A stretch of 64,000 nt of DNA from Ahaetulla prasina. Taxonomy: Eukaryota; Chordata; Lepidosauria; Squamata; Colubridae. Below, in pieces: positions 11,190 to 23,424 of the stretch. The stretch spans positions 15,207,901 through 15,271,900 of the forward strand of contig NC_080542.1 of the NCBI RefSeq assembly GCF_028640845.1. Direction: 5' to 3'. Below the pieces are notes generated by a model. It was not told the origin of the DNA and did no database searches. It saw only the letters and a program-made list of their open reading frames with translations. Made by a program: the position numbers and the translations under genes. Every line of letters begins with the position of its first letter. The stretch's first letter is position 1.

Positions 11190-11465
11190 CAGGGGTGAAA
11201 TCAAGAGGTTCTGACAGGTTCTGGATGGTAGCGGAAATTTTGAATAGTTCAGAGAACCAGCAAATACCACCTCTGGCTGGCGCCAGAGTGGGGTGGGAAT
11301 GGAAATTTTGCAATATTCCTTCCCCCAGGAGTGGGGAGGGAATGGAGATTTTGCAGTATCCTTCCCCTGCCATGCCCACCAAGCCACACCATGCTCACCA
11401 AGCCACACCACCCCCACCAAGCCACGCCCACCGCACTGGTGATAAAAAAATGGATTTCACCATTG
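11190..11465. mobile_element. Second hAT-like MITE abutting the previous one
   Basis: Ends CAGGGGTGAAATC at 11190 and GATTTCACCATTG at 11465 are inverted repeats. The flanking octamers ATTAGAAG and ATTAAATG match at 6 of 8 positions, consistent with a decayed 8-bp duplication. The middle is GC-rich with CCACC repeats and is non-coding. Confidence 0.6.
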
Positions 11466-11657
11466 ATTAAATGCCATAGTTGAGAACAATTGAGAACAAA
11501 TGAGATGGGACATTGATTTTTGGATTCTCTGAAATATTCTTTCACTTTTGTTATTTATAAAGTAATATCATTGAATAGAAGCTATCTGTAGTTTAAATAT
11601 TAGCATTTTGAAGCATGTTTAAGAAAACTGAATAGTCTTGCACAGGACAACTCTTAC

Positions 11658-11784
11658 CCATCTGGTTTGAAATTTTCCCTTTTGCACATGGAAGGCAATC
11701 TTAACAGCAAAATGGCTTCCCTTCTATTTTCATCTTTCTGTATCCTGGATAGCAATTGTCATTGCATACATAAAGTGGCTGAAC
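11658..11784 (-). pseudogene. VMN2R: V2R exon 5 (cysteine-rich NCD3G), pseudogene B
   Basis: This is the 127-bp cysteine-rich exon that links the ligand-binding domain to the membrane domain. It has an intact ATAG acceptor and GTAAGA donor and reads VQPLYVCNDNCYPGYRKMK then EGKPFCC. The tyrosine codon that should follow FCC is TAA (11701-11703), an in-frame stop, after which DCLPCAKGKISNQM continues. Length and phase equal those of the intact exon at 21830-21956. Confidence 0.9.
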
Positions 11785-12855
11785 CTATCAAGAAGTGAAA
11801 GCAGGGATTTTTACAAGGCATGCATTTTCTTTCATCAAATTCTATTTCAGTATGGATTTTACTTTTAAATAATAAATGTTGGATGTGGATGTTCCAAAAT
11901 CTCCTGCATTTAGAGAAATAATAGTGAGTTACAGGTAATGAGAGCTAGAATCAAAAGTGAAGGTGGGTATCCTAAAAATTGGAGAGGTGAAAATAGCATC
12001 ATTTGGCCAGGCAAAAGTCAAGATCCAGAAGAAATTAGTTAGAAATAGAGATGTATATATTTTCTTTGAGTTTCTTTCCTTTTACCTCCCAAATGACCAG
12101 AGTTTCTGTCTCAGCTAGGGTTAACATAATCATGGATATGAGATTCCCCATTTCTTTTTCCCAGCCATATCAGACAAATAAACACCATGTAGGATACAAC
12201 CATTTTTAATATGAGAGTCCAGTCAAAAGCATAAACAATCTGGGATCCCTTTCCACATGAAAGAGACGTAAGTCCAACCTCAAACTGAAGACCCATTGAC
12301 TCTTATCTTGGGCCAAATTGTCTTGGCAGTAACAAGATCACATTCTCCTCTCTATATAGCACAAAATAAACTTTTAGTACTTCTGAAGCTCATCTTTGTT
12401 CCTGACTTCTTGCCCCTGACACACTAATTGCCTTTTTCTGATGGCTGTATCTTTCAAGTATTGATGGAAAAAGAAGAAAATTAGCAGCAACAATTTTATG
12501 CTCCTTACGACTTGGTATTTGGTACTCTTTACTTACTGATAGATGGTCTGCAGAAGACATGTAGAGGACATTGACATTATAAAAGAAAACAACAGTAATT
12601 TTATAAAGAAGATGAAAGATGGGGATATTTCAGTGGCTCTTGTGATAAGTCAATCAGTTCAAATGATTGAATTATTTCCGATAGTTTGGAAATAAGGACT
12701 CTGAGGATGAGCAAGAAAGAAAAAGATAGATACCAGCAGTTGTAAATGATTTTCTGAGAACTAAAAAAAGGACTAATAGGTTGAAAGAAGAACAAGTCAA
12801 TATCCTGGATCTAATAGATACAATGATTAGCAAAATGGAAATTGTGAAAATCAGG
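11785..12855. other. Intron sequence of pseudogene B
   Basis: AT-rich, no recognised gene. The stretch 12600-12850 has a lysine-rich weak resemblance to an L1 ORF1 coiled coil, too degraded to call. Confidence 0.4.
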
Positions 12856-13646
12856 ATAGACTGTCGACGCATCAAGCATTTGGTGGGCTTCTCATGAAGG
12901 CTGCTAACGAACGACAGACTCATGGACTTCTCGGGATGAGAGCCTGGAGAAAGTCTGGGATGAGAAGCCCAGAGCAAATTCCAGAGCCCCCTTTTATTGT
13001 GTATAGGTAAAAATGGGTGGTTACAAAAGGTAAGCAGGGGAGGTTACATATTAGCATATATTCAACATGTGAACACGTGACTGCAAGCACATCCACAAGC
13101 CTATGATTTTGGGAGAAAGCTCGTGATTCTTGGGAGGAGTTTTACCATGAGGTGGCTCTTTGTTCTCCGCCATGAGGTGGCTGCTCTTTGTTCTCTGCTT
13201 ATTGCCTACGTGGCACAGTTGCATAGCAATCTACACAGGCTACAAGGACTCCCACACGTGTCTAAGGTGTTCTACAGTTACACTATTCATGCTACACGTA
13301 GCAACAGAAATACATCTTGAAGCATCCTGACTCTGCATGTTAACAAATCTCATATAATTGTATGTAGAAGAAACTTCTAAGCAGCTTTGTGAAGAGAGCC
13401 TTATCAGAAAAGGAATGTTCTGTGGCTATCTCAAAGGTGTTGATACATTTACAGGCAAACATCTTTGCAACCTTGGCATCAAACAGATTTCTGCTTACAT
13501 GATAAAAATTTGCCAGACTTACCTATGCTGATATTTTTGCACATAAGCAATTTCTCAAAACTTGCTCATGCTTATATTTGCACATAAGTAATTTTATAAA
13601 CAATTTCATAAAGGGGTTCATATGGCATAATATTCCAACAATAGAC
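12856..13646 (-). mobile_element. Solo LTR of a retrovirus-like element, 6-bp target duplication
   Basis: A 779-bp block (12862-13640) beginning TG and ending CA is flanked by ATAGAC on both sides (12856-12861 and 13641-13646). A 6-bp duplication is typical of many endogenous retroviruses rather than Ty3/Gypsy. On the minus strand an AATAAAAG signal precedes a GCTCTGG-rich region and the end GATGCGTCGACA, favouring minus orientation. No internal coding region remains, so this is a recombined solo LTR. Confidence 0.7.
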
Positions 13647-14134
13647 CATTCAAGGAAAGGGAAGACTAAAGAAGAAAGACTATGTTTGACAAGACTGAAG
13701 AAGAATAGGAAGACAACAGATTAGCTGAAAGGAAGAGATCAAAGCGATTTCTTGTATCACTTCTTGAATGATGAGTTATATCAGAATGGTGTGCATCCGT
13801 ATAATGATTATTGTTTCAAGAATAATAACATTTTATAAACATGACTCCTACTTTAAAATTAAAATAACTTCAATCTGGAAATAAAATTTGAATCAAATCA
13901 GCGTCACTGTTTATTAATTAATTAAATTTCCCCCCAAAATACCGTGTTATATTATGGAACCTCTGCAGCATATGCAATAGTCATTAAACTGCATCCTTTA
14001 AATTTGGCCAATCTTGAAATCCTATCAAAAACAGACAGCAGCAATTGAATTAAGTTGTTTTTGAAATCTATATTGATGAAAACAAGATGGGAAGGGAAAG
14101 AATGCACACAGTTTGAAATCTGAGCAGGAAATAT

Positions 14135-14362
14135 CTGGTTAAACATAACAGGCCAGATGATGTCCTCTGTAGATATGACAACTAGCTTATCTGGAGAATT
14201 GGTTAGGTCTATCTTTCCAACTTTGACTTTAACAAAGCTCTTGTTTGGGAAGGTGACCCAGTTGATAATGTCAAATCCAGTGTTCAAGTCTCCATTTTCA
14301 TTAAAGGAGACTTGCTGTCCTGAAGTGTTATTAAAAGAGATGGTTCTCAAATAGAGATGGAG
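14135..14362 (-). pseudogene. VMN2R: V2R exon 4, pseudogene B, both splice sites lost
   Basis: This 228-bp exon encodes the last part of the extracellular domain: [40 protein letters not shown] and EDIIWPVMFNQ. The frame is fully open and the length equals the exon-4 copies of genes A and C. However, the expected acceptor AG is AC (14364-14363) and the expected donor GT is AT (14134-14133). Together with the stop in exon 5 and the broken exon 6 this marks a dead gene. It is more diverged from A and C than they are from each other. Confidence 0.9.
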
Positions 14363-14439
14363 GTAAATAGAAGCAATGTCAGAAAATTAATGGGAAAAAA
14401 GGAAGGAAGGATAGCAGTGTAATTAAGTTGTAGGTCATT

Positions 14440-14815
14440 CATTTAATATAACTGGACACAACAATAAATGCCCACACCCTCTTATCTTTCTTGGTGACCT
14501 CAATCTACCTGTTATTAATTGGACCATAAACAAAAGTACAACTGAACGCATACATGCAACCCTGTACAATGCTGTTATTGATCTGGGACAGGATCAACTA
14601 GTAACTAACAACACTAACAGCTGCCTTGATCTCATCTTCTGCAACAGTTAAAACTCAATTTATGGTCTACAAATAAAAGAACCCTTTTCCAACAATGACC
14701 ACAAGATGATTAACTTTTGTCTCAATATACGTCATTATAAAGTTTATCATAATGATGGGATCCCCAGTTATAACTTTAAAAAAGCCAAGTGATCTCATAG
14801 ACACCGACCTCTCAT
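14440..14815 (+). mobile_element. LINE endonuclease-domain remnant
   Basis: Forward translation gives an APE-type endonuclease C-terminal pattern: FLGDLNLPVINWT, then NTNSCLDLIFCNS and PFSNNDHKMINF, with stops. This is the usual D-N..LDLIF..SDH order of CR1/Jockey-superfamily LINEs. It is a truncated fragment. Confidence 0.65.
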
Positions 14816-14825
14816 CTCTTGATTT

Positions 14826-15140
14826 GTCGCTAGCCTTTGTTCGTTATGAGCCTTAGCTTTCATCACTTCATCTTTACAGGCTCGGGCTATTTGCTGATAT
14901 TCTGTCTTGTTATTTGCCCTTCTTTCCACTTTTTATACTTGTCCTTTTTGTCTTTCAATTTGTCAGATAGTTCTTTATGCATCCATGCTGGTTTCTTCTG
15001 AGATCTATTATTTTTCTTCCTTCATTGGTATTGTGCTTTTTCATATCTTGTTTGTATTTACATATACATATACCAATCTAATTGAATCCCTGTTCTTCCA
15101 AATTTTGTTTCTGCTTCAATTCTCTCCTATCTGTTAGTAT
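14826..15140 (-). mobile_element. CR1-type LINE ORF2 linker fragment
   Basis: On the minus strand the lysine-rich segment KELSDKLKDKKDKYKKWKEG, followed by degraded arginine/lysine-rich sequence, resembles the region between endonuclease and reverse transcriptase of CR1 elements. Broken by stops. Confidence 0.45.
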
Positions 15141-15237
15141 GTCCTTATACCTAATAATATTTCTAAAATTAAATGTATTTGAGAGTCATGATGGATGCTA
15201 CCTGACTCTGTGGTTTCTTCTCCAAACCCCCAAAACT

Positions 15238-15725
15238 TTAATAGAATAGAATAGAATTTTTATTGGCCAAGTGTGATTGGACACACAAGGAATTTGTCTT
15301 GGTGCATATGCTCTCAGTGTACATAAAAGAAAAGATACGATCATCAAGGTACAACATTTACAACACAATTGATGGTCAATATATCAATATAAATCATAAG
15401 GATTGCCAGCAACAAGTTATAGTCATACAGTCATAAATGGAAAGAGATTGGTGATGGGAACTATGAGAAGATTAATAGTAGTGCAGATTCAGTAAATAGT
15501 TTGACAGTGTTGATGGAATTATTTGTTTAGCAGAGTGATGGCCTTCGGGAAAAAACTGTTCTTGTGTCTAGTTGTTCTGGTGTGCAGTGCTCTATAGCGT
15601 CGTTTTGAGGGTAGGAGTTGAAACAGTTTATGTCCAGGATGCGAGGGGTCTGTAAATATTTTCACGGCCCTCTTCTTGATTTGTGCAGTATACAGGTTCT
15701 CAATGGAAGGCAGTTTGATAGCAAT
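15238..15725 (-). mobile_element. CR1/L3-type LINE 3' end (snake family with AATAG tail)
   Basis: Reverse-oriented, 5'-truncated copy of the LINE at 26490-28493. It ends in TTTAATAGAATAGAATAGAA (reverse of the ATTCT repeat) and keeps the 3'UTR motif GGCCAAGTGTGATTGGACAC. Confidence 0.8.
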
Positions 15726-16084
15726 TATTTTATAAAAATTTATTTTTATATCCTCTTTTCATTCCTCTGAGTATACTTTTAGTTGTTAACCTATCACCAA
15801 AGTTTTTCTGTGATCTACGTATTTCTCAACCATTTCCTCTCTCCCACCTCCCTCATTTATGGGCTATTGTTATTTTTTAAAGTAGAACAAAATGAGAAAA
15901 AAAGTTCAAATTTTATCACATTTCCTCCTCCTCCATACCTTCCCCTTCCCTCCTTACCTTTATTTTTTTCATTAGTATGTCACATCTCATGTTCCTATGG
16001 TCCCTGTTTTCTGTGACAGGCTCCAATATCTCTTACGGCAGGTGTAATTCTCTGTTTCTCACAAAAAGCCACCTAGACTAACTT

Positions 16085-17560
16085 ATTTACTTACTTATAT
16101 ATTACATTTATTTGGCACTTATCTTGCTGTGGGCCTACTCTAGGCAGCTTACAATCATGAAACAGAAGGAAAATGAAAAGAATGTAAACAGAACAGAAGT
16201 AAAACAATAAAACAATCAAATAAACAATGAAAAAGGAACACAGGGAAACACAGTGGTCTACCTTAGGCTACAGTTGAAAGTTTGTCTACCAAAATATTTC
16301 CTTCCAATTCTCTGAAATTGCCAAAAGATGTTCTAGGTTTGTTCCTTTTTAAATGAAGGGCCCAGTCCTTAAAATAAAATAAATAAAATATCCCCACCAG
16401 CTTTTATGCTTTCTCAGCCATTATCGGGAATGTCAAATTGTGGAACCATTAAAAAAAAAAAAAACACCTGAAATTATCTCACATCTTCAATACATGCTCA
16501 TTAAATATTGCGAGATTGTTCCCTTTTGTGTCACAAGCGGTGTGATTGTCTAGAACAGGGGTGTCTAACTCGATTTCATTGAGGGCCGCATCAGGGTTGT
16601 GTTTGATGTTGTGGGGAGGGGCAAGGGGCATGGCCAGGGAGCTTGGCCAGCTCGACATCACTTGTGTCAGGGGGTCCTATAGTCAAATAAACAATGAAAA
16701 AGGAACACAGGGAAATCATACATCAATATGAAAAACAAAAAGATGGGTGGGTGGAAAGCAGAGTCCAGCAGTGGGAAGGTAGAGTCTGCCATCAATCTAC
16801 CCCCTGTGTGAAGCTCTCCTATTTGGTCCCAAAGCCAATTGGCAGAGTCAGGTCTTAAGACTTTTGTGAAAGGACAGGAGGGAGTGGGTGAATCTTACAG
16901 GGTAAGAATTTCCAAAGGGTAGGTGCTGCAGCAGAGAAGGCTCTTCTTTTGGATCCCGATAATCAGAGTTCTTTGAACAACAGAATCCAAAAAAGGCCCT
17001 CTTTGCTGGCACCAGTAGGACAAGCTTCTCCTAACATGATGAAGCATCAGATTCCATTACGGACTTTAATGGTCATAATCAATAACTTGAAGTGCAGCCA
17101 GAAGCACATTGGTTGTCAATGAAGTTTGTGAAACAGAGATGGATCACACTAGAGGCCCCAAAGACTACTGCTGCTGTTGCGCTATGCACCAGCTAAAGCT
17201 TTTGAGTGGACTTCAAGGGTAGTTTTATGTAGATGCAGTAGTCCAGATGTGAGATAACCATGGCTTGAGTAACTAAGCAGAGGGAGTCATGATCCAGGAA
17301 AAGTCACAATGGTGCACAAACTGGAGCTTTGCAAAAGCTCCCATGCTTAAACCTGCCATCTGCTCTTTGGGCTGGAGTTGTGACTTCAGGATAACCCCCA
17401 GCTTGCAAACTGGGTTTGTACAGATAATGCAGAACTAGTGATGAAAAGTTCTCAGATCCTGGAGCTCCCTGTACCCAAAGCCACTCAATTTTGCCAGGAT
17501 TATATAGGAAACATGGTATAAGGATTACATTCAAAATGTTATCTTTCATAACTGCATATT
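16085..17560 (-). mobile_element. L2-type LINE 3' half, with an internal insertion
   Basis: Reverse-oriented, degraded L2-like 3' region: the tail at 16085-16250 (GTGGGCCTACTCTAGGCAGC), then 16684-17560 with the usual antisense phrases AGAGAAGGCTCTTCTTTTGG and GTAGTCCAGATGTGAGATAA. The element is interrupted by a 434-bp block (16250-16683) bounded by a 33-bp direct repeat (16217-16249 and 16684-16716). The block contains a hAT-like end, CAGGGGTGTCTAACTCGATT, at about 16557. Confidence 0.6.
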
Positions 17561-17685
17561 TTTGGCTTAAAACCCAAAGAACGAGTTTTCAATCAGTTCT
17601 TCAAGATTTTCAGTAGCCCTTTAATGAGGCAAAGGAGGATTCTATCACAATTTAGAGAACTTATAGTGGACCAAATACATCGGTT

Positions 17686-18581
17686 TCATTTCTTTACCAG
17701 CTGTTCCTTTCTGTTCAGATCAGGCCTCAGAAGAATAATGTAACATTTGGGGGAAAAGATGCAACCCAGTAATCCAGCTGCAGAAGCCAAAATGGAGAAG
17801 ATCTCCACAGCTACCATGTATTTTCCCTTGGTGCTCAGATAGGTGGGAACAAAGGATATCCAGACACTACAAAAGACCAACATGCTGAAGGTGATAAATT
17901 TGGCTTCATTAAAGCTGTCAGGTAACTTCCTAGCAAGGAAGGCAACTGAAAAGCTGACTGCAGTCAAGAATCCCAAAAAACCAAGAACAGTATAAAACAT
18001 AATGGTTGAACCTTCTTTACATTCTAGGACAATTTCTTCAGCCATGGAGTGCATGTCAGAATCTGGGAATGGGGGGGAAATTGCCAACCACACTGCACAA
18101 ATGGAGAATTGTGTCAAGGAGCACGAAAGAACTATAGCATTGGCCAGCCTTTGCCCCACCCATTTCCTCATCTTGGATCCGGGTTTGGTGGCCATGAAAG
18201 CAAGGACCACTATGATTGTTTTCCCCAATATACAAGAAAGAGCTATAGAGAAGATGAGGCCAAAAGAAGTTTGTCGCATGAGACATTTTACTTGGTCAGG
18301 TTGCCCAATGAAGAGCAAAGTGCAAAGGAAGGAGAGGAGGAGAGCAATGAGAAGAATGTAGGTGAGGTTCTGGTTGTTGGCTTTGACAATGGGGGTGTCC
18401 CGTTGCTTAATGAAGATTCCCAGGACCATAACTGAGATGAAAGAAAAGAAGGAAGCAATAGCTGTCAGGCTAATTCCCAGAGATTCTTCATGAGACAAAA
18501 ATGTGATGTGTTTTGGAATGCAAATGTTGTGAGCTTTGTTTGGGTACTGATCTTCTGAACATGGGAAGCAGTCATCTGCAT
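17686..18581 (-). CDS. VMN2R: Gene A exon 6: seven-transmembrane domain
   Basis: An open 896-bp terminal exon after a TTTTCCAG acceptor. It starts [19 protein letters not shown], has seven hydrophobic segments, the loop [19 protein letters not shown] between TM1 and TM2, and the C-terminal [18 protein letters not shown] before TGA at 17686-17688. Cysteines expected for the extracellular disulphide are present. It is the reference for judging the broken copies at 4745, 35813 and 58233. Confidence 0.93.
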
Positions 18582-21500
18582 CTGGAAAAGAAATTATTGC
18601 AGTCATGTGTTTAATGTTATAGACAACAATCCACTACCCAATTGGTCATCATTTCAGAGATATTTCCTTTCCTAACAATGAGTATTTGAAGATTACTTCC
18701 TCCTTCCTTCCTTCCTTCCTTCCTTCCTTCCTTCCTTCCTTCCTTCCTTCCTTCCTTCCTTCCTTCCTTCCTCCCTCCCTCCCTCCCTTCCTCCCTCCCT
18801 CCCTCCCTCCCTCCCAAATGTGAGGCTGGTCCTCAGTCTTCATCATTATGGAAGTTGAAGACTGATATGCAACCCTGGGTGTCCTGAGGGCATTGTTTTC
18901 ACATTAACATTTTAAGTTTTAATGCTGCAACCCTACTTTTAAAATTTGTTTTTAACTTATATTTACTTATATCTTTATACTATGATTCACTTTTATACAT
19001 AAAGTCTAGTGAAAAGAAGAAGGGCTGTCATGATAACAGTGTTCCAATATTTGAAGGGATGCCACAAGGAAGAGTCGGTCAATCTATTCTCCCAAGCATC
19101 TGAAGGCAGGACAAGAAGCAGTGGATGGAAACTAATCAAGGAGAGAAACAACTTACAACAAAGGAGAAATTTTCTGACAGGGATAACAATGAATCCAGTA
19201 GGTGCTTCAACATTGGAAGCTTTTAAGAAGATATTAGATAACCACTTGTCTGAAAAGGTATAGGGTTCCCTGCTTGAGCTAGGAGTCGGACTAGAAGACC
19301 TCCACGGTCCCTTCAAACTCTGTTATTCTGTTATACTAAGATATTTATTTATGTATTTACTTACTTACCGTCAACTTCCGGACCTCCGGACCTTCCGTCG
19401 CGAGCTTAAAACACATTTATTCATCTGCGCAGGACTAGACTAGATTTTAAATTTATAGTGGTTTTAATTGGTTTTAATATTTATACTATTTTTTAATAAT
19501 TTGGCTTTTAGAATAAGTTTTTTAATGGTTATCTTAATTTGTACATATATGTTTTTACTTGCCTGTGAACCGCCCTGAGTCCTTCGGGAGATAGGGCGGT
19601 ATACAAATACGAATAAATAAATAAATAAATAAATAAATAAACTTACTTATTTATTAAATTTATATTTCCATCTATTGGCACATGGCGACTCAAGGCAGCG
19701 TACAAGAATATAAAAATCTTATATAAAAAAAGAAAATTAATAAAAGAGACAATCATATAATATATTAATAAAATAATATAATAAAATAAACCCCACCCTG
19801 ATGACAATATATCACACAAACCATTTAATGGGCTCCATCCCGCTCAGGTTTTTCAGCATCAGAGTGGGGGCCATTCTAATCTCTGGGGGAATGATGTTCC
19901 AGAGAGAGGGAGCCACCATGGAGAAGGCCGTTCTTCCAGGTTTCACCAGGTGTGTCTCTCTAGGGGATGGGGCCCACAACATTCCTTGCCTCCCTGCTCT
20001 GGTGGGTCCAGTAGATGTTACTGGCAAGAGACGGTCCCTCAGATAATCTGGTCCCAAGCTATCAAGTTCTTTAAAGGTGACAACCAGCACATTTTAATTG
20101 CACATGGAAGCAAATTGGCAACCAATGCAGCTCCCACAGGAGAGGTCATACATGTGCACAATGAGGTCTGCACAAAACCATGTGGGCCCTGTGTTTTATT
20201 TTGCATTTTGCACCAACTGGAGCTTCCGGATTGTTATGTCCTCCTCGCCTCCGTCCAATCGATGGCTTAATTAGCCGGCTCTGGCAGCAAAAGAGCCAGC
20301 GTCTGCCAAGAACCCTCGTTAGCTGCCAAGACGCTGGTGAGTCACAACCTTCAGCTCTAGTCAATCCGTGGATTTGCCTGATACAAAGAGACACACCAGC
20401 TCTTGCTGCCTTTTATATCCTGTGGGGTGTGGCTCCATGACTCAGCACTTCCTAAGCCTGCCCCTCCCCTGCTTCTGTTGTTCTCTTCTCTCCTGCCTAC
20501 AAAACCTGGGATTGAGCCAAGCCTGATTGCTGTCAGCTGGGTCTGCAGGCATGGCCTGGGGGGGGGGAAAGAGTCAGGGGAAGGAGGCCTCGTTATCTCT
20601 TTCGCTTGGCCTGCTTCTGGCTCCTGGAGCTGATCCAGGGAGGCCGGTGCTTCCAAGGTAAGTCCTGATGGCCCTTCCCCCTCACTGTCCAAGTCACTTT
20701 CTGGCAGCAGGCCCGGCTCCAAGACATTTTCGGGCATGGGGCCTGGTTCGGGGGTGGGAGCCACAACACGGATGCTCTTTTAGAGCACATTTCAATAGTC
20801 AAGACAGGAAGGCCATAACCACCACCTCCTCTTTGTGCAGGAGTCGTAGGTCCAAGAGAACCCCCAGATTATGCACAGGTTCTATTTGGGGTAAAACTAC
20901 CCCATCCAATACCTAATGTAGCAATTATCCCTGGGCCAAAGAACCCTAAACCCAGAGCCACTTGCAAGGGTTTAGTTTCAACCCGTTGTTCCCCATCCAG
21001 CCCCTAAGACCCTCCAAGCACTGTTAGAGGGAGGACACAGCATCGCTTAACTCACCACAGGCTGAGACATATAGCTGAGTATCATCAGCATATTGATGAT
21101 ACCTCAGTCCATGGTGATGAATGATCTCACCCAGTAGCTTCATACAAAACTTGAAAAGGAGGGGAAAGAGTATGTAAAAATGTGTAAACTGTCCAGATTA
21201 ACTTAATTCAGAAGATGGTAGAGAAATGTGATGCATACATAAAAACATAATCTAAATTTAAATTATTGTTTGTTTCCCAAACTACACTGTCAAGAAATTA
21301 TGCTTGCTGAACTAACTAAGATCTATCCTTTACCATTTATTTTAAATCTTTCTGAAATGCAATTCCCAAAATGATAGGTCAGTTCATTCTACCCAGTCTT
21401 GAAATTTCTTTACTTTCATAGAAACCATAGGTCAACAGATTTATTTTTATGGTCTGGTTTATCTTGATTGATTTAACAATCAATAAGTGGAACAACTTGC

Positions 21501-23380
21501 CTGCAGAAGTTGTGAATGCTTCAACACTGGAAATTTTTAAGAAAATGTTGGATAGCCATTTGTCTGAAATGGTGAAGGGTTTCCTGCCTCGGCAGGGGGT
21601 TGGACTAGAAGACCTCCAAGGTCCCTTCCAACTCTGTTATTATATTATATCTTTCCCTAAGTAAAAAAAGATGACATGATATTTAAATAGACTCCTAAGT
21701 AATCAACATCTCTCCTGAATTATGGAGTCATTTGTAAAGAGATGGTAAACTATTGTTTTATAATTAAAGAGTAATATAAGGCATTGAACAAAATACATAG
21801 GAATGAAATCTCTGCTTTAGATATCTTACCTGTGTTTTCTGAAATTTTTCCTTCTGGACATTTAAGGCAATCATAGCAGCAAAAGGGCTTTTCTTCTATT
21901 TTCATTTTGCTGTAACCTGATAAGCATGGAGGATTGCACATAGAAAAGGGCTGTACCTATTGGACATTAAGAAGGAAAATTAAGAAATTATTACTTAACT
22001 TTTCAGGAAGTTTTGCATCTGAAGAATTGGATTTGACTAGTATTTCAATGCTTTGAAACTCATTGAATTCATCATTTGTTTGGAACTCAATGAGGAAACT
22101 AGAACTTGTTAATATCAGCTACATTGTGACTCACAACCTTATTACTTATGAGAAAAAAGTGTTGTTGTTGTTGTTTATCATCAATTTTGGTACCTCCCGG
22201 TACCTGGTTTACTCATTGCACCTCCCAGAATCAATTATCAATGACTACTGAGGTATCATTGTATTAACAAAATATTGTGAAACAGGCCAGAAACACACCT
22301 TGGGAGAAGCAAGCAGCCTTAGTGATCTTACAAACAACACTTAAGATATGAGAAATGCAACTCTATTGCAAGCATATGATGTTCGGTAAATGTTTACCAA
22401 TTAAATAAATGCACAGGCTGGATGTTGGGTTTATTTATTTATTTATTTATTAAATTTTTATACCGCCCTTCTCCCAAAGGACTCAGGGCGGTTCACAGCC
22501 AGATAAAACAACAATGAATAAATACAAAGTAAAACAATAATTAAAAAACTTATTAAATATGGCCCTAAGTTAAAATACATTTAAAACTATAAAACCCACT
22601 AAGTAAAATTAAAACCAAATAAAACATCTAAAATTCTATGCCAGTCCTGCGCGAATAAATAAATATGTCTTCAGCTCGCGGCGAAAGGTCCGAAGGTCAG
22701 GAAGTTGACGAAGTCCTGGGGGAAGTTCGTTCCAGAGGGTGGGAGCCCCGACAGAGAAGGCCCTTCCCCTGGGGGCCGCCAGCCGCCATTGCTTGGCTGA
22801 CGGTACCCTGAGGAGTCCCTCCCTGTGAGAGCGCACGGGTCGATGGGAGGCAAACGGTGGCAGTAGGCGGTCCCGTAAGTAACCCGGTCCTAAGCCATGG
22901 AGAGCTTTAAAGGTGATAACCAACACCTTGGGTTGGCCATGTTGTACAAAGCATATATCCTATGACAGCCATGTGACAGAAAGTGGTATAATTTAGGAAG
23001 TGCACCATATAGGTTATTTTTTAAGACTCTTTTGTTATTTGTATAATCAAGCAAGATGTCACCAACTTTATCACAGTTGGTGAAATGATGAACAGAGTCC
23101 TCAAAAAGGATTCATTTCTCAAATTAAATTATATCTTAATGGCTCCAATGATCTTCTTTACTGTCTACTTGAAAGAATGCTTAATTGCTTCCTTGGAAGA
23201 ATGGCTAACTAAATTGTGAAAGTATTCTTCCATATCAAGAATAAATTTGTATTTAAAAATTTGACGTTCATTCTAACTGGAAATCATCCTTGCACTATAA
23301 CATTATAAAAGAAGTTAAATCACAACCAAAAGTCTGTCTTTGAACTTTATGGAAAATTAGATTTCCAGTATTTTTTTTTT

Positions 23381-23424
<44 letters not shown>

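Noticed and set aside
10913..11470. Plus-strand frame of 185 codons
   Set aside because: It lies within two hAT-like MITEs and is proline/histidine-rich from CCACC repeats. There is no transposase motif.
14133..14364. AT-AC (U12-type) splicing of the odd exon 4
   Set aside because: The AC is at the upstream acceptor and the AT at the downstream donor, in two different introns, and the flanks lack the U12 donor consensus. Mutation is simpler.
18617..18846. Minus-strand [10 protein letters not shown] frames
   Set aside because: Translation of the CTTC/CCCT microsatellite.
20357..20764. Independent acidic host protein on the minus strand
   Set aside because: The frame fills a TG..CA block with 5-bp target duplications and matches the U3 part of other Gypsy LTRs.
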